This document shows, piece by piece, positions 1 through 6,026 of a DNA stretch of 20,503 bases; position 1 is the stretch's first letter, and every line of letters begins with the position of its first letter. The notes below the pieces were generated by a model. The model saw only the letters and a program-made list of their open reading frames with translations. It did not search any database and was not told where the DNA came from. This stretch comes from Patescibacteria group bacterium (lineage in GTDB: Bacteria > Patescibacteriota > Minisyncoccia > Moranbacterales > JAKLHP01): the NCBI GenBank assembly GCA_022710085.1, contig JAKLHP010000004.1, positions 1 through 20,503 of the forward strand, given 5' to 3'. Position numbers and translations under genes: made by a program.

Positions 1-1
1 T

Positions 2-67
2 GAAGTAAATGTTTTCCCTGTTTTTCAATTTGCAGTAAAACCCAAAAACCCCAAAAAAGAGCAATAG
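2..67 (+). CDS. possible C-terminal end of an upstream gene (partial)
   Basis: An open frame enters from the left edge and ends at TAG 65-67. Its last residues read FAVKPKNPKKEQ, a basic, proline-containing tail that looks like an ordinary protein C-terminus. Only about 21 codons are visible, so neither the family nor the coding status can be settled. The adjacent frame starting at base 4 is also open to TAA 73-75 but gives a cysteine-containing, less protein-like string. No terminator is obvious between this stop and the promoter at 82. Confidence 0.35.
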   Translation, partial: EVNVFPVFQFAVKPKNPKKEQ

Positions 68-80
68 GGAATTAATCCCT
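66..80. promoter_or_regulatory. short inverted repeat abutting the -35 box (possible operator)
   Basis: AGGGA at 66-70 and TCCCT at 76-80 form 5-base arms around ATTAA, ending one base before the -35 hexamer at 82. The position is one where a dimeric regulator could bind, but arms this short may be chance. Confidence 0.25.
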
Positions 81-81
81 G

Positions 82-110
82 TTGACTTTTCATTTAAAGT
101 ATGTTAATAT
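82..110 (+). promoter_or_regulatory. sigma70-type promoter of the small gene
   Basis: TTGACT (82-87) and TAATAT (105-110) are separated by exactly 17 bases, close to the TTGACA/TATAAT consensus. The predicted start of transcription is near 117, which leaves a short leader of about 29 bases carrying the Shine-Dalgarno of the gene starting at 146. Confidence 0.8.
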
Positions 111-145
111 ATTTAATCGTTGCAAACATGCGAAGGAGGCATTGG

Positions 146-370
146 ATGAAAACACATAATTTGGCTGAAATGAGCCGAGAACAAATGCTTGATTTTCTGG
201 AGGATAATGGGGTTAATCTGGGATTTTTCTTCAATATGACAGATGAAAAAATAAGGGATTACATCATTGAAAACTACGCCTTGGAATGCCTCGATATCCA
301 TTCTGAAGTAGCTGGAATAGCATTCCCCGGCATATTTTCGAGTAATCCTCCTCTAGAGCTCGAGGAATAA
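146..370 (+). CDS. small acidic protein of unknown function (74 aa)
   Basis: I do not recognise this protein. ATG 146 was chosen over the ATG at 101 because AAGGAGG at 133-139 sits 6 bases ahead of it, and the 101 start would lie inside the promoter. The 74-residue product has no signal peptide or membrane segment. The first half can be read as two short helices, MSREQMLDFLEDNGV and TDEKIRDYIIENY, joined by a loop with a Phe triplet. That layout is loosely like small helix-loop-helix folds such as HeH/LEM or SAP, but this is only a resemblance. The C-terminus is hydrophobic and proline-rich and ends in LELEE. The gene has its own near-consensus promoter and intrinsic terminator, so it is transcribed alone. 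It is the only gene in the window with a strong, well-spaced Shine-Dalgarno, which suggests high expression. Confidence 0.75.
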   Translation: MKTHNLAEMSREQMLDFLEDNGVNLGFFFNMTDEKIRDYIIENYALECLDIHSEVAGIAFPGIFSSNPPLELEE

Positions 371-385
371 CTCGAGAAAGCAACA

Positions 386-425
386 AAAAGGGAAGTCTGA
401 ATCAGGCTTTCCTTTTCCTTTTTTT
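386..425 (+). terminator. intrinsic terminator after the small gene
   Basis: AAAAGGGAAGTC (386-397) pairs with GGCTTTCCTTTT (405-416), with two G-T wobbles. TGAATCA forms the loop and CC plus a T-run (419-425) follows. This is a classical rho-independent signal 15 bases after the stop codon. Confidence 0.85.
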
Positions 426-454
426 ATTGTTTTTTATCTGTAACTTTCTTCCCT

Positions 455-482
455 TTTAAAATCTTTTCTTTTATGCTATAAA
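455..482 (+). promoter_or_regulatory. probable extended -10 promoter of the scpA operon
   Basis: TGCTATAAA (474-482) is an extended -10 element. TTTAAA (455-460) lies 16 bases upstream of the hexamer as a weak -35. Transcription would start near 489, just before the leader hairpin at 491-535. It is the best promoter candidate between the terminator at 386-425 and scpA. Confidence 0.5.
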
Positions 483-490
483 TAGATTAT

Positions 491-535
491 GCCCAGCAGT
501 GAAATTCTGAAATTAATGCGGTCAAATTACTGGGC
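491..535 (+). promoter_or_regulatory. inverted repeat in the scpA leader
   Basis: GCCCAGCAGT (491-500) can pair with ATTACTGGGC (526-535) with one mismatch and one wobble, closing a 25-base loop. It begins almost at the predicted transcript start and is followed by CTTTAATTG rather than a clean T-run. A leader structure is therefore as likely as a weak terminator. Function is unknown. Confidence 0.4.
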
Positions 536-618
536 TTTAATTGAGCAGATTTATAGTTATTTCTGCATTCATTGTTTTCGTTTTGAGCCGAAACTCATTC
601 GAAATTCTACTACTGAAT

Positions 619-1323
619 ATGGTATATCATGCAAAGCTAGATCAATTTGAGGGACCCTTGGACCTTCTCTTGAAATTAATAGAAGAAGAAAAGCTCGATA
701 TTACGAGATTGAGCCTGGCCAGGGTAGCTGATCAGTACCTGGATTTTATCAGCCAAAAAGAAAAAATAACCCTGGAAAATCTGGCTGATTTTTTGACTGT
801 CGCGTCAAAACTGATTCTCATCAAATCAAAAGCTCTTCTTCCGACTCTTGAAATTTCCGAAGAAGAAGAAAAAGAAATCGAAGATCTGGAAAAGCAGCTT
901 GCCGAATATAAAAAATTCAAGGATATTTCCAAGGCGATCGGCAGGATGTCTGAATCAAAAAGGGTAAGTTTTTCCAGGGAAAAATTTTTCAGCATCCGTT
1001 CATTTTTCTATCCTCCTGAAAACGTCAACACTTTCGATCTCAAAAAATATTTTGTGAAAATACTCAATGAGATTCCGATAATGGAAAAACTGGAAGAAGA
1101 AATGGTAAAGGAAGTGATTACCCTTGAAGAAAGAATAGGAAACCTGCATGATTTTATCAAGGAAAAAATGGAAACCTCATTTACCGAGTTGGTTTCCGGC
1201 GCTGAGGATAAGGTCGATGTGATTGTTTCATTTCTGGCAATGCTTGAAATGGTAAAACAGAGAATAATCCATGTTGAACAAGACAATTTATTCGAAAATA
1301 TCAAGTTAAAAATTAATCATTAA
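619..1323 (+). CDS. scpA: segregation and condensation protein A
   Basis: ScpA is the kleisin subunit that bridges the heads of the SMC dimer and binds ScpB in the bacterial condensin complex, acting on chromosome organisation and segregation. The N-terminus KLDQFEGPLDLLLKLIEEE is the family signature, followed by the helical segment around ADQYLDF. A charged Glu/Lys-rich middle linker and a C-terminal winged-helix region (EVITLEERIGNL onward) complete the kleisin layout. ATG 619 gives 234 aa, close to the usual length. The frame is open back to TTG 541, but those 26 codons are hydrophobic, unlike any ScpA start, and were rejected. No Shine-Dalgarno precedes 619. scpB follows after 38 bases, the standard pairing. 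smc is not in the window. Confidence 0.95.
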   Translation: MVYHAKLDQFEGPLDLLLKLIEEEKLDITRLSLARVADQYLDFISQKEKITLENLADFLTVASKLILIKSKALLPTLEISEEEEKEIEDLEKQLAEYKKFKDISKAIGRMSESKRVSFSREKFFSIRSFFYPPENVNTFDLKKYFVKILNEIPIMEKLEEEMVKEVITLEERIGNLHDFIKEKMETSFTELVSGAEDKVDVIVSFLAMLEMVKQRIIHVEQDNLFENIKLKINH

Positions 1324-1347
1324 ACATTAATCACTGATTGATGTTTA
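1321..1347. repeat. near-perfect 13-base inverted repeat at the scpA-scpB junction
   Basis: TAAACATTAATCA (1321-1333) and TGATTGATGTTTA (1335-1347) are inverted copies with one mismatch around a single C, so a stem of about 12 pairs can form. The left arm includes the scpA stop codon. The stem is AT-rich and has no T-run, so it is more likely an mRNA processing, stability or spacing element, or a palindromic protein site, than a terminator. Confidence 0.6.
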
Positions 1348-1361
1348 ATATTTTATGTTTA

Positions 1362-1910
1362 ATGGAAACTCCGAAACTAAAATCCGTAATCGAAAGCCTG
1401 CTTTTTATTAGCGGAGAGCCGATCAGGATTTCAAAACTTTCCAAAATTATTGAAGTTTCAAAGGAAGATATGGAAAATGCAATCATGATGTTGGTGGCCG
1501 AGTATGCTTCTTCCGGAAGAGGAATTGCGATAATAAGAAAAGAAGATGAAATTCAGATGGCGACCAATCCGGATAATGCGGAATTTGTAGATAAGATAGT
1601 AAAAAGCGATCTGCAGGAAACGCTTTCCAATGCTTCACTCGAAGTGCTTTCTATTATTGCTTACCGCGGTCCGATTACCAGAACCGAGATTGAGGCGATA
1701 AGAGGAGTTAATTGTACTTACACCCTTCGAAATTTGCTGATGCGCGGTCTGATTGAAAGGACGGAAAATCAAAAAGATCTTCGGGGTTATGTTTATAATA
1801 TTTCGTTTGAATTCCTGAAAAAACTCGGAATCGAAAATATCAAAAAACTTCCTGATTACGAAACTCTCAGTAGAGATGAAAGAATTAATTTAATAATAAA
1901 TAATCAATAA
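1362..1910 (+). CDS. scpB: segregation and condensation protein B
   Basis: ScpB is the second accessory subunit of SMC-ScpAB. It dimerises and clasps the ScpA linker. The N-terminal winged helix starts with KSVIESLLFISGEPIRISKL, the characteristic opening. The second winged-helix domain holds EVLSIIAYRGPITRTEIEAI followed by the RGVNC and RNLLMRGLIERT segments, all typical. ATG 1362 (182 aa) matches the normal family start. Upstream in-frame TTG 1338 and ATG 1341 would add a short hydrophobic leader lying inside the inverted repeat and are less likely. There is no Shine-Dalgarno. The next gene starts 5 bases after the stop, so scpA, scpB and the carboxypeptidase are probably co-transcribed. 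Confidence 0.95.
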   Translation: METPKLKSVIESLLFISGEPIRISKLSKIIEVSKEDMENAIMMLVAEYASSGRGIAIIRKEDEIQMATNPDNAEFVDKIVKSDLQETLSNASLEVLSIIAYRGPITRTEIEAIRGVNCTYTLRNLLMRGLIERTENQKDLRGYVYNISFEFLKKLGIENIKKLPDYETLSRDERINLIINNQ

Positions 1911-1915
1911 TTCAT

Positions 1916-2932
1916 ATGTCGACTGTTTCACTAGCGTTGATGATTTTAATTTTTCCGTTGAATGTCTTTTTGACCGCAGCAGATGATGCTGATTTATATT
2001 CCGAAACAACAAAAAATTTTTCGAATGATACTCAGCTAGTCGAGGGAACGGAAGAAAGCAGAAGAGAAGAAATGCCAGCCAGTCATCCTGCTCCGATAGC
2101 GGAATTTCATCCGATAAAAAGGAACACTGCTACTAATCTGGCTATTCCCAATGCCCATGCCTCTCTTATCATGGATGTCGATACCAAGGAAATTCTGTTC
2201 GAAAGCAACGGAAACGAGAGAAGGCAGATTGCATCGCTCACGAAAATGATGACGGCGGTCCTGGTTATGGAGAAAGTTAAGGATCTGGATGAAGTGGTAA
2301 CTATCGACGAAGATGCCGTGTATACCGAGGGAACAAGGATTGGCTGTCCTCGATCGGGATATTGTGTCAGCCAAAGATTGAAAGTCGGAGAAAAAATCAC
2401 AGTCATCAGTCTCTTGAAAGCTATGCTTATGAATAGCGCCAACGATGCTGCTCTGGCCCTTTCCAAACATGTCAGCGGATCCGAGGAGGAATTTGTAAAA
2501 ATAATGAACAAAAAGGCCAAAGATCTGGGGCTTCAGGATTCAAACTTTTGCACATCATCGGGTCTTGAACCGGAAGGCAGGGAAACAGAATGCTATTCTT
2601 CGGCCCATGACATTGCCTACATCGCCGCTTATTCGATGAAATATGATCTTATCTGGGATATTATGCGGCTTCCCAATAATACAGAAATAACTTCAGTTGA
2701 CGGAACTTGTAGCCACACAATACTCAACACAGATTTGGTTAAGGATCAAATTACCAATTGCATCGGAGGGAAAACCGGATTTACTCCGCTTGCCGGACGC
2801 TCGTTGCTTTTGGCATCCTCTGATTTAACCGGAAAACATAAAATAGTAGCAGTGCTTCTGGATGATCCGTATCGCTGGCAAGATATCAAGGAAATGATCA
2901 GCTGGACTTTCGATTCTTATGAGTGGAGATAA
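1916..2932 (+). CDS. exported D-alanyl-D-alanine carboxypeptidase (peptidase S11, PBP5-like)
   Basis: A serine D,D-carboxypeptidase that trims the terminal D-Ala from peptidoglycan stem peptides outside the membrane. All three penicillin-binding motifs are present: S107-L-T-K110 (nucleophile S107), S174-A-N176 and K286-T-G288. Residues 1-22 form a signal peptide with an LALMILIF core, followed by an acidic, low-complexity stretch to about residue 75. The protein (338 aa) ends soon after the catalytic domain and lacks the beta-rich C-terminal domain and amphipathic anchor of E. coli PBP5. It may therefore be released, or stay attached by an uncleaved signal. It carries six cysteines (144, 150, 212, 226, 265, 282), two of them in an insertion before the SAN helix, which suggests disulfides. 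It lies between scpB and mraY. Confidence 0.93.
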   Translation: MSTVSLALMILIFPLNVFLTAADDADLYSETTKNFSNDTQLVEGTEESRREEMPASHPAPIAEFHPIKRNTATNLAIPNAHASLIMDVDTKEILFESNGNERRQIASLTKMMTAVLVMEKVKDLDEVVTIDEDAVYTEGTRIGCPRSGYCVSQRLKVGEKITVISLLKAMLMNSANDAALALSKHVSGSEEEFVKIMNKKAKDLGLQDSNFCTSSGLEPEGRETECYSSAHDIAYIAAYSMKYDLIWDIMRLPNNTEITSVDGTCSHTILNTDLVKDQITNCIGGKTGFTPLAGRSLLLASSDLTGKHKIVAVLLDDPYRWQDIKEMISWTFDSYEWR

Positions 2933-2940
2933 AAACTTAT

Positions 2941-2998
2941 AGTGCGTAATGCGAAATATATGATAATTTACATTTCACGTTCTACGCTTTAGAAATTT
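2941..2998. repeat. intergenic imperfect-hairpin element, copy 1 (upstream of mraY)
   Basis: This element fills the 66-base gap between the carboxypeptidase stop and the mraY ATG (2999). GCGTA (2944-2948) pairs with TACGC (2983-2987), with inner CG and AAAT/ATTT pairs. It shares blocks with the element at 9641-9699 in the same order: TAATGCG, an AAT.TAT core, CATT.CACG, and CTTTA near the end. It has no clear T-run, so it is not an obvious terminator. Confidence 0.5.
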
Positions 2999-4105
2999 AT
3001 GCAGATTGCTCAGATACAAACCATTCCTATCGTTTTAAATGTTATCAAGGTTTTGGCAACCGGTTTTTTGGCATTTGGTCTGGCATTTTTAATCACTCCT
3101 CTTTGGTCCAAATTTCTCTATAAGTATAAAATAGGCATAAAAATAAAAGATACTTCAGTAAGTGGAGAAAAACTTACTTATGTCAGTAAAATCCATGCTC
3201 ATAAGTCAGGAACTCCGACTGCCGGAGGATTTATCATTTGGATTTCAGTTTTGCTCCTTGTCTTTTCATCTCATTGGCTTTTTCCTCTGATTGCCAAATG
3301 GTGTGGCTGTGATTTTCTGGCTAGGCTTGATTTTTTACGCAGGTCACAAGTCTGGCTGCCCTTGTTCGCATTGGTAACCGCAGGAATCCTGGGACTTATT
3401 GATGATTTCATGAGCGTAAAGGGTTATGGAAAAAATAAGGGAGGAGGAATGAGATTCGCGATGCGTTTTTGGTGGATTTTGACTATTGCCGGAGTCGGAG
3501 CCTGGTGGTTTTTTTATAAACTTGGCTGGGATCAAATTCATATCCCGGCAGTCGGTGATTTTTCTATCGGATTTTGGTATATTCCAGTTTTTATTTTTGT
3601 CATTATTTTTTCTGCAATTTCTTCCAATGAGACAGACGGTCTTGATGGACTGAATGGAGGAGTGCTTCTTATCGCTTTCGCTTCTTTCGCTTTGATCTCT
3701 TTTTCTCAAAACAAGATGGACTTGGCGGCATTTTGCGCGGCGGTTTCAGGAGCGCTCCTGGCTTTCTTGTGGTTCAATTTCTATCCAGCTAGATTTTTTA
3801 TGGGCGATACGGGTGCTGTTTCGCTAGGGGCTACTCTTGGAGTGGTGGCAATGCTTACCAATTCCGTGATTATTCTGTTTGCTATCGTTTTTATTTATCT
3901 TATTGAATCAGGAAGTGTTACAATTCAGCTTTTTAGCAAGAAATTTTTCCATCGGAAAGTATTTTTGGCAGCACCTATTCATCACCACTTTGAAGCTAAA
4001 GGATGGCCGGAAACCAAAGTTACAGTCCGTTTTTGGATTATTACGCTTGTGACATCGCTGATCGGAGTTATTATCGGAATTTTGGGCGGAGGAAAATTCC
4101 ATTAA
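2999..4105 (+). CDS. mraY: phospho-N-acetylmuramoyl-pentapeptide-transferase MraY
   Basis: MraY transfers phospho-MurNAc-pentapeptide from UDP to undecaprenyl phosphate, making lipid I on the inner face of the membrane. The family motifs appear in order: GTPTAGG (71-77), the Asp pair D135-D136 in LIDDF, N210 with TDGLDGL (212-218), FMGDTG (267-272) with D270, and the HHH motif (328-330). About ten hydrophobic segments agree with the ten-helix fold, and 368 aa is normal length. A long loop at 45-75 and one at 100-120 (WCGCDFLARLDFLRR) are slightly unusual. The ATG follows the hairpin element by 11 bases and has no Shine-Dalgarno. Its partners MurG, FtsW and MurC lie about 9 kb downstream rather than next to it. 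Confidence 0.96.
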   Translation: MQIAQIQTIPIVLNVIKVLATGFLAFGLAFLITPLWSKFLYKYKIGIKIKDTSVSGEKLTYVSKIHAHKSGTPTAGGFIIWISVLLLVFSSHWLFPLIAKWCGCDFLARLDFLRRSQVWLPLFALVTAGILGLIDDFMSVKGYGKNKGGGMRFAMRFWWILTIAGVGAWWFFYKLGWDQIHIPAVGDFSIGFWYIPVFIFVIIFSAISSNETDGLDGLNGGVLLIAFASFALISFSQNKMDLAAFCAAVSGALLAFLWFNFYPARFFMGDTGAVSLGATLGVVAMLTNSVIILFAIVFIYLIESGSVTIQLFSKKFFHRKVFLAAPIHHHFEAKGWPETKVTVRFWIITLVTSLIGVIIGILGGGKFH

Positions 4106-4192
4106 TATTTTGAAATTCTGAATTTAGATTTGGCTGTGCTGGTTTGCAAATGAGATTATAACAAAAGTATTTTTAATTTTCTCTGAACTCTT

Positions 4193-4927
4193 ATGAAGAT
4201 ATTTTTTTTGGGTACCAATGGCTGGTATGATACCAGGGCAGGGAATACTGTTTGCACTCTGATTGACAGCAAAGAAGGCTATATCATTCTTGATGCCGGG
4301 GATGGGATTTATAAGGCTAAAAAATATATTACCGAAGACAAGCCCGTCTACTTGTTCTTAAGCCATCTTCACTTTGATCATATAAGCGGTTTTCATATCC
4401 TTCCGATTTTTAATTTTGAAAAAAAATGGAACATCATTCTTGAAAAAGGGAACAGGGAATTATTAGAAAGAGTAATTAAGCATCCCTTTATGAGCACTCT
4501 GGAAGGAAAAGTTGTTTTCCATGAAGTTGAAGAGGGTGTTCATGATAATCTCATCAGTTTCGAATGCTTGAAACTCAAGCATATTGATCCAACTTTTGGC
4601 TATAGGATAAAATTGGAGGATAAAAATATTGCATATTGTTCGGATACGGGTTTATGTGAAAATGTCCTCAAACTTGCCAATAAAGCAGACGTCTTGATTA
4701 CCGAAGGATCCATGATACCTGGAGTTTCCAATCCCGAGTGGGGACACTTGAATCCGGAAGAAGCGGCTGGAATAGCCAAGGATGCCCAAGCTGAAAGAAT
4801 GGTGATGACTCACATATCGGCGGATGGCTATAAAAATTTCGATGAAAGGAAGGAGGCTGAAAAAAAGGCGCAAAATATATTTAAAAACAGCATAATTGCC
4901 GAAGATGATCTAATAATTGAAATATAA
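4193..4927 (+). CDS. metallo-beta-lactamase-fold hydrolase, RNase Z-like
   Basis: A cytoplasmic two-metal hydrolase of the MBL superfamily. The zinc motif H58-L-H60-F-D62-H63 sits in LSHLHFDHISG. Further likely ligands are H130 (KHIDPTFGYR), D151 (CSDTG) and H207 (MTHIS). A conserved-looking EWGHLNPEEAAGIAKDA stretch precedes the last His. The GYRI segment and the SDTG aspartate resemble RNase Z/phosphodiesterase members, but the flexible exosite arm that true tRNase Z uses to hold tRNA is not evident, so the substrate is unknown. It has no signal peptide; 244 aa is usual. An 87-base AT-rich gap precedes it, with only a weak promoter-like pair (TTGGCT 4130, GATTAT 4154). pgk starts 5 bases after its stop, suggesting co-transcription. 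Confidence 0.85.
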   Translation: MKIFFLGTNGWYDTRAGNTVCTLIDSKEGYIILDAGDGIYKAKKYITEDKPVYLFLSHLHFDHISGFHILPIFNFEKKWNIILEKGNRELLERVIKHPFMSTLEGKVVFHEVEEGVHDNLISFECLKLKHIDPTFGYRIKLEDKNIAYCSDTGLCENVLKLANKADVLITEGSMIPGVSNPEWGHLNPEEAAGIAKDAQAERMVMTHISADGYKNFDERKEAEKKAQNIFKNSIIAEDDLIIEI

Positions 4928-4932
4928 AAAAT

Positions 4933-5973
4933 ATGAAAATTAAAAAAATACAAAACGCAGAACTCAAGGACAAAAAAGTTATGCTACGGGCGGATTTTAA
5001 TGTCGCAATCGAAGGCGGAAAAGTAAAAGAAGAATTCAAAATCAAGGCTTGTAAGGAATCGCTAATCTATCTTCTTTCTCAGAATGCAAAAGTGGCTCTG
5101 GTTTCTCATCTTGGAAGGCCTGACGGAAAAGTTAATCTGGAATTTTCATTCGGGAAAATTGTCGAGGATATTGAAAGGATTTTGGATGTTAAAATAAAAT
5201 TTGTTCCTGATTGTGTCGGAGAAGAAGTTAAAAAAGAACTGGATGGTTTGCAAGATGGAGGAGTACTGCTTCTGGAAAATGTCAGGTTTTATGAAGGAGA
5301 AGAAAAAAATGATGGGGAATTCTCCAAAAAATTAGCGGAGAACTTCGATGTTTTTATAAATGATGCTTTTAGCGTCTGCCATCGCGATCAGTCTTCGGTT
5401 ACCGGAGTAGCGAAGATTTTGCCAAGTTTTTCCGGATTCGGAATCCAGAAAGAAATTGAAAACCTTGATAAGGTCAAAAATGATCCGGAAAAGCCGGCAG
5501 TAGCGATAATCGGCGGAGCCAAAATTGAGACAAAACTTCCTCTTATTAATAATTTTGAAAAAAATTACGACAATATCCTGGTCGGAGGAAAAATTGCTAA
5601 TGAAGCTATCGATCAAAAGATAATTTTTGGTGAAAAAGTAATGCTTCCAATTGATTTTGTTGATGACAGATTTGATATCGGACCGGAAACAATCGATAAT
5701 TTTAAAATTGCCATAGCGAATGCCAAGACGATTGTTTGGAACGGACCGCTAGGGAAATTCGAAGAGTCGAAATATGCAATAGGAACAGAAGAAATACTGG
5801 ATGCAGTATTGAACAGCGGCGCTTATACCTTGATGGGCGGAGGAGAATCGGTGGAAATTTTGGAGAAAAAAAATGCAATGGACAGGATATCCTTTGTCTC
5901 TACCGGAGGTGGAGCAATGCTGGAATATCTTTCTGGAAATAAGATGCCGGGGATAGAAGCACTGGAAGAATAA
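4933..5973 (+). CDS. pgk: phosphoglycerate kinase, shortened form
   Basis: PGK interconverts 1,3-bisphosphoglycerate + ADP and 3-phosphoglycerate + ATP in lower glycolysis. Recognisable blocks are RADFNV (19-24), SHLGRPDGK (58-66), LLENVRFYEGEE (113-124), FINDAF plus CHRDQSSV (141-156), IIGGAKIETK (192-201), VWNGPLGKFE (268-277), GGGES (302-306) and STGGGAMLEYL (323-333). At 346 aa it is some 45-60 residues shorter than typical bacterial PGKs. Part of the loss lies between the LVGGK strand (217) and MLPIDFV (237), where the usual helix over the nucleotide site is missing. The catalytic arginine expected after the first strand (usually in an R-I-x-A context) aligns with K36 in FKIKAC. The nucleotide motif reads GGGES where GGGD is usual. 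The frame is otherwise intact, so I read it as a divergent functional enzyme. Confidence 0.93.
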   Translation: MKIKKIQNAELKDKKVMLRADFNVAIEGGKVKEEFKIKACKESLIYLLSQNAKVALVSHLGRPDGKVNLEFSFGKIVEDIERILDVKIKFVPDCVGEEVKKELDGLQDGGVLLLENVRFYEGEEKNDGEFSKKLAENFDVFINDAFSVCHRDQSSVTGVAKILPSFSGFGIQKEIENLDKVKNDPEKPAVAIIGGAKIETKLPLINNFEKNYDNILVGGKIANEAIDQKIIFGEKVMLPIDFVDDRFDIGPETIDNFKIAIANAKTIVWNGPLGKFEESKYAIGTEEILDAVLNSGAYTLMGGGESVEILEKKNAMDRISFVSTGGGAMLEYLSGNKMPGIEALEE

Positions 5974-5976
5974 TTG

Positions 5977-5985
5977 TGGTATAAT
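5977..5985 (+). promoter_or_regulatory. extended -10 promoter upstream of enolase
   Basis: TGGTATAAT (5977-5985) is a perfect extended -10, starting 4 bases after the pgk stop. No -35 is evident, as is common for this promoter type. The predicted transcript start is about 5992, leaving a leader of about 35 bases before ATG 6027. Confidence 0.65.
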
Positions 5986-6026
5986 TAAAAAGGAGGAAAA
6001 TATAATTTTTCATTATTTTTAGAGCT

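Noticed and set aside
541..618. N-terminal hydrophobic extension of scpA from TTG 541
   Set aside because: The 26 extra residues resemble no ScpA start and would give a cytoplasmic protein a membrane-like leader; ATG 619 fits the family.
2036..2520. Overlapping minus-strand frames of 137-144 codons
   Set aside because: They are antisense to the D,D-carboxypeptidase, whose motifs prove the plus-strand frame.
5736..5942. Second plus-strand frame inside pgk, suggesting a frameshift
   Set aside because: The main pgk frame is continuous through VWNGPLG, GGGES and STGGG, so no frameshift is needed; the other frame is Arg-rich noise.
5987..5995. AAAAGGAGG as the ribosome-binding site of enolase
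   Set aside because: It is 31 bases from the ATG, and no alternative start codon lies 5-12 bases after it.
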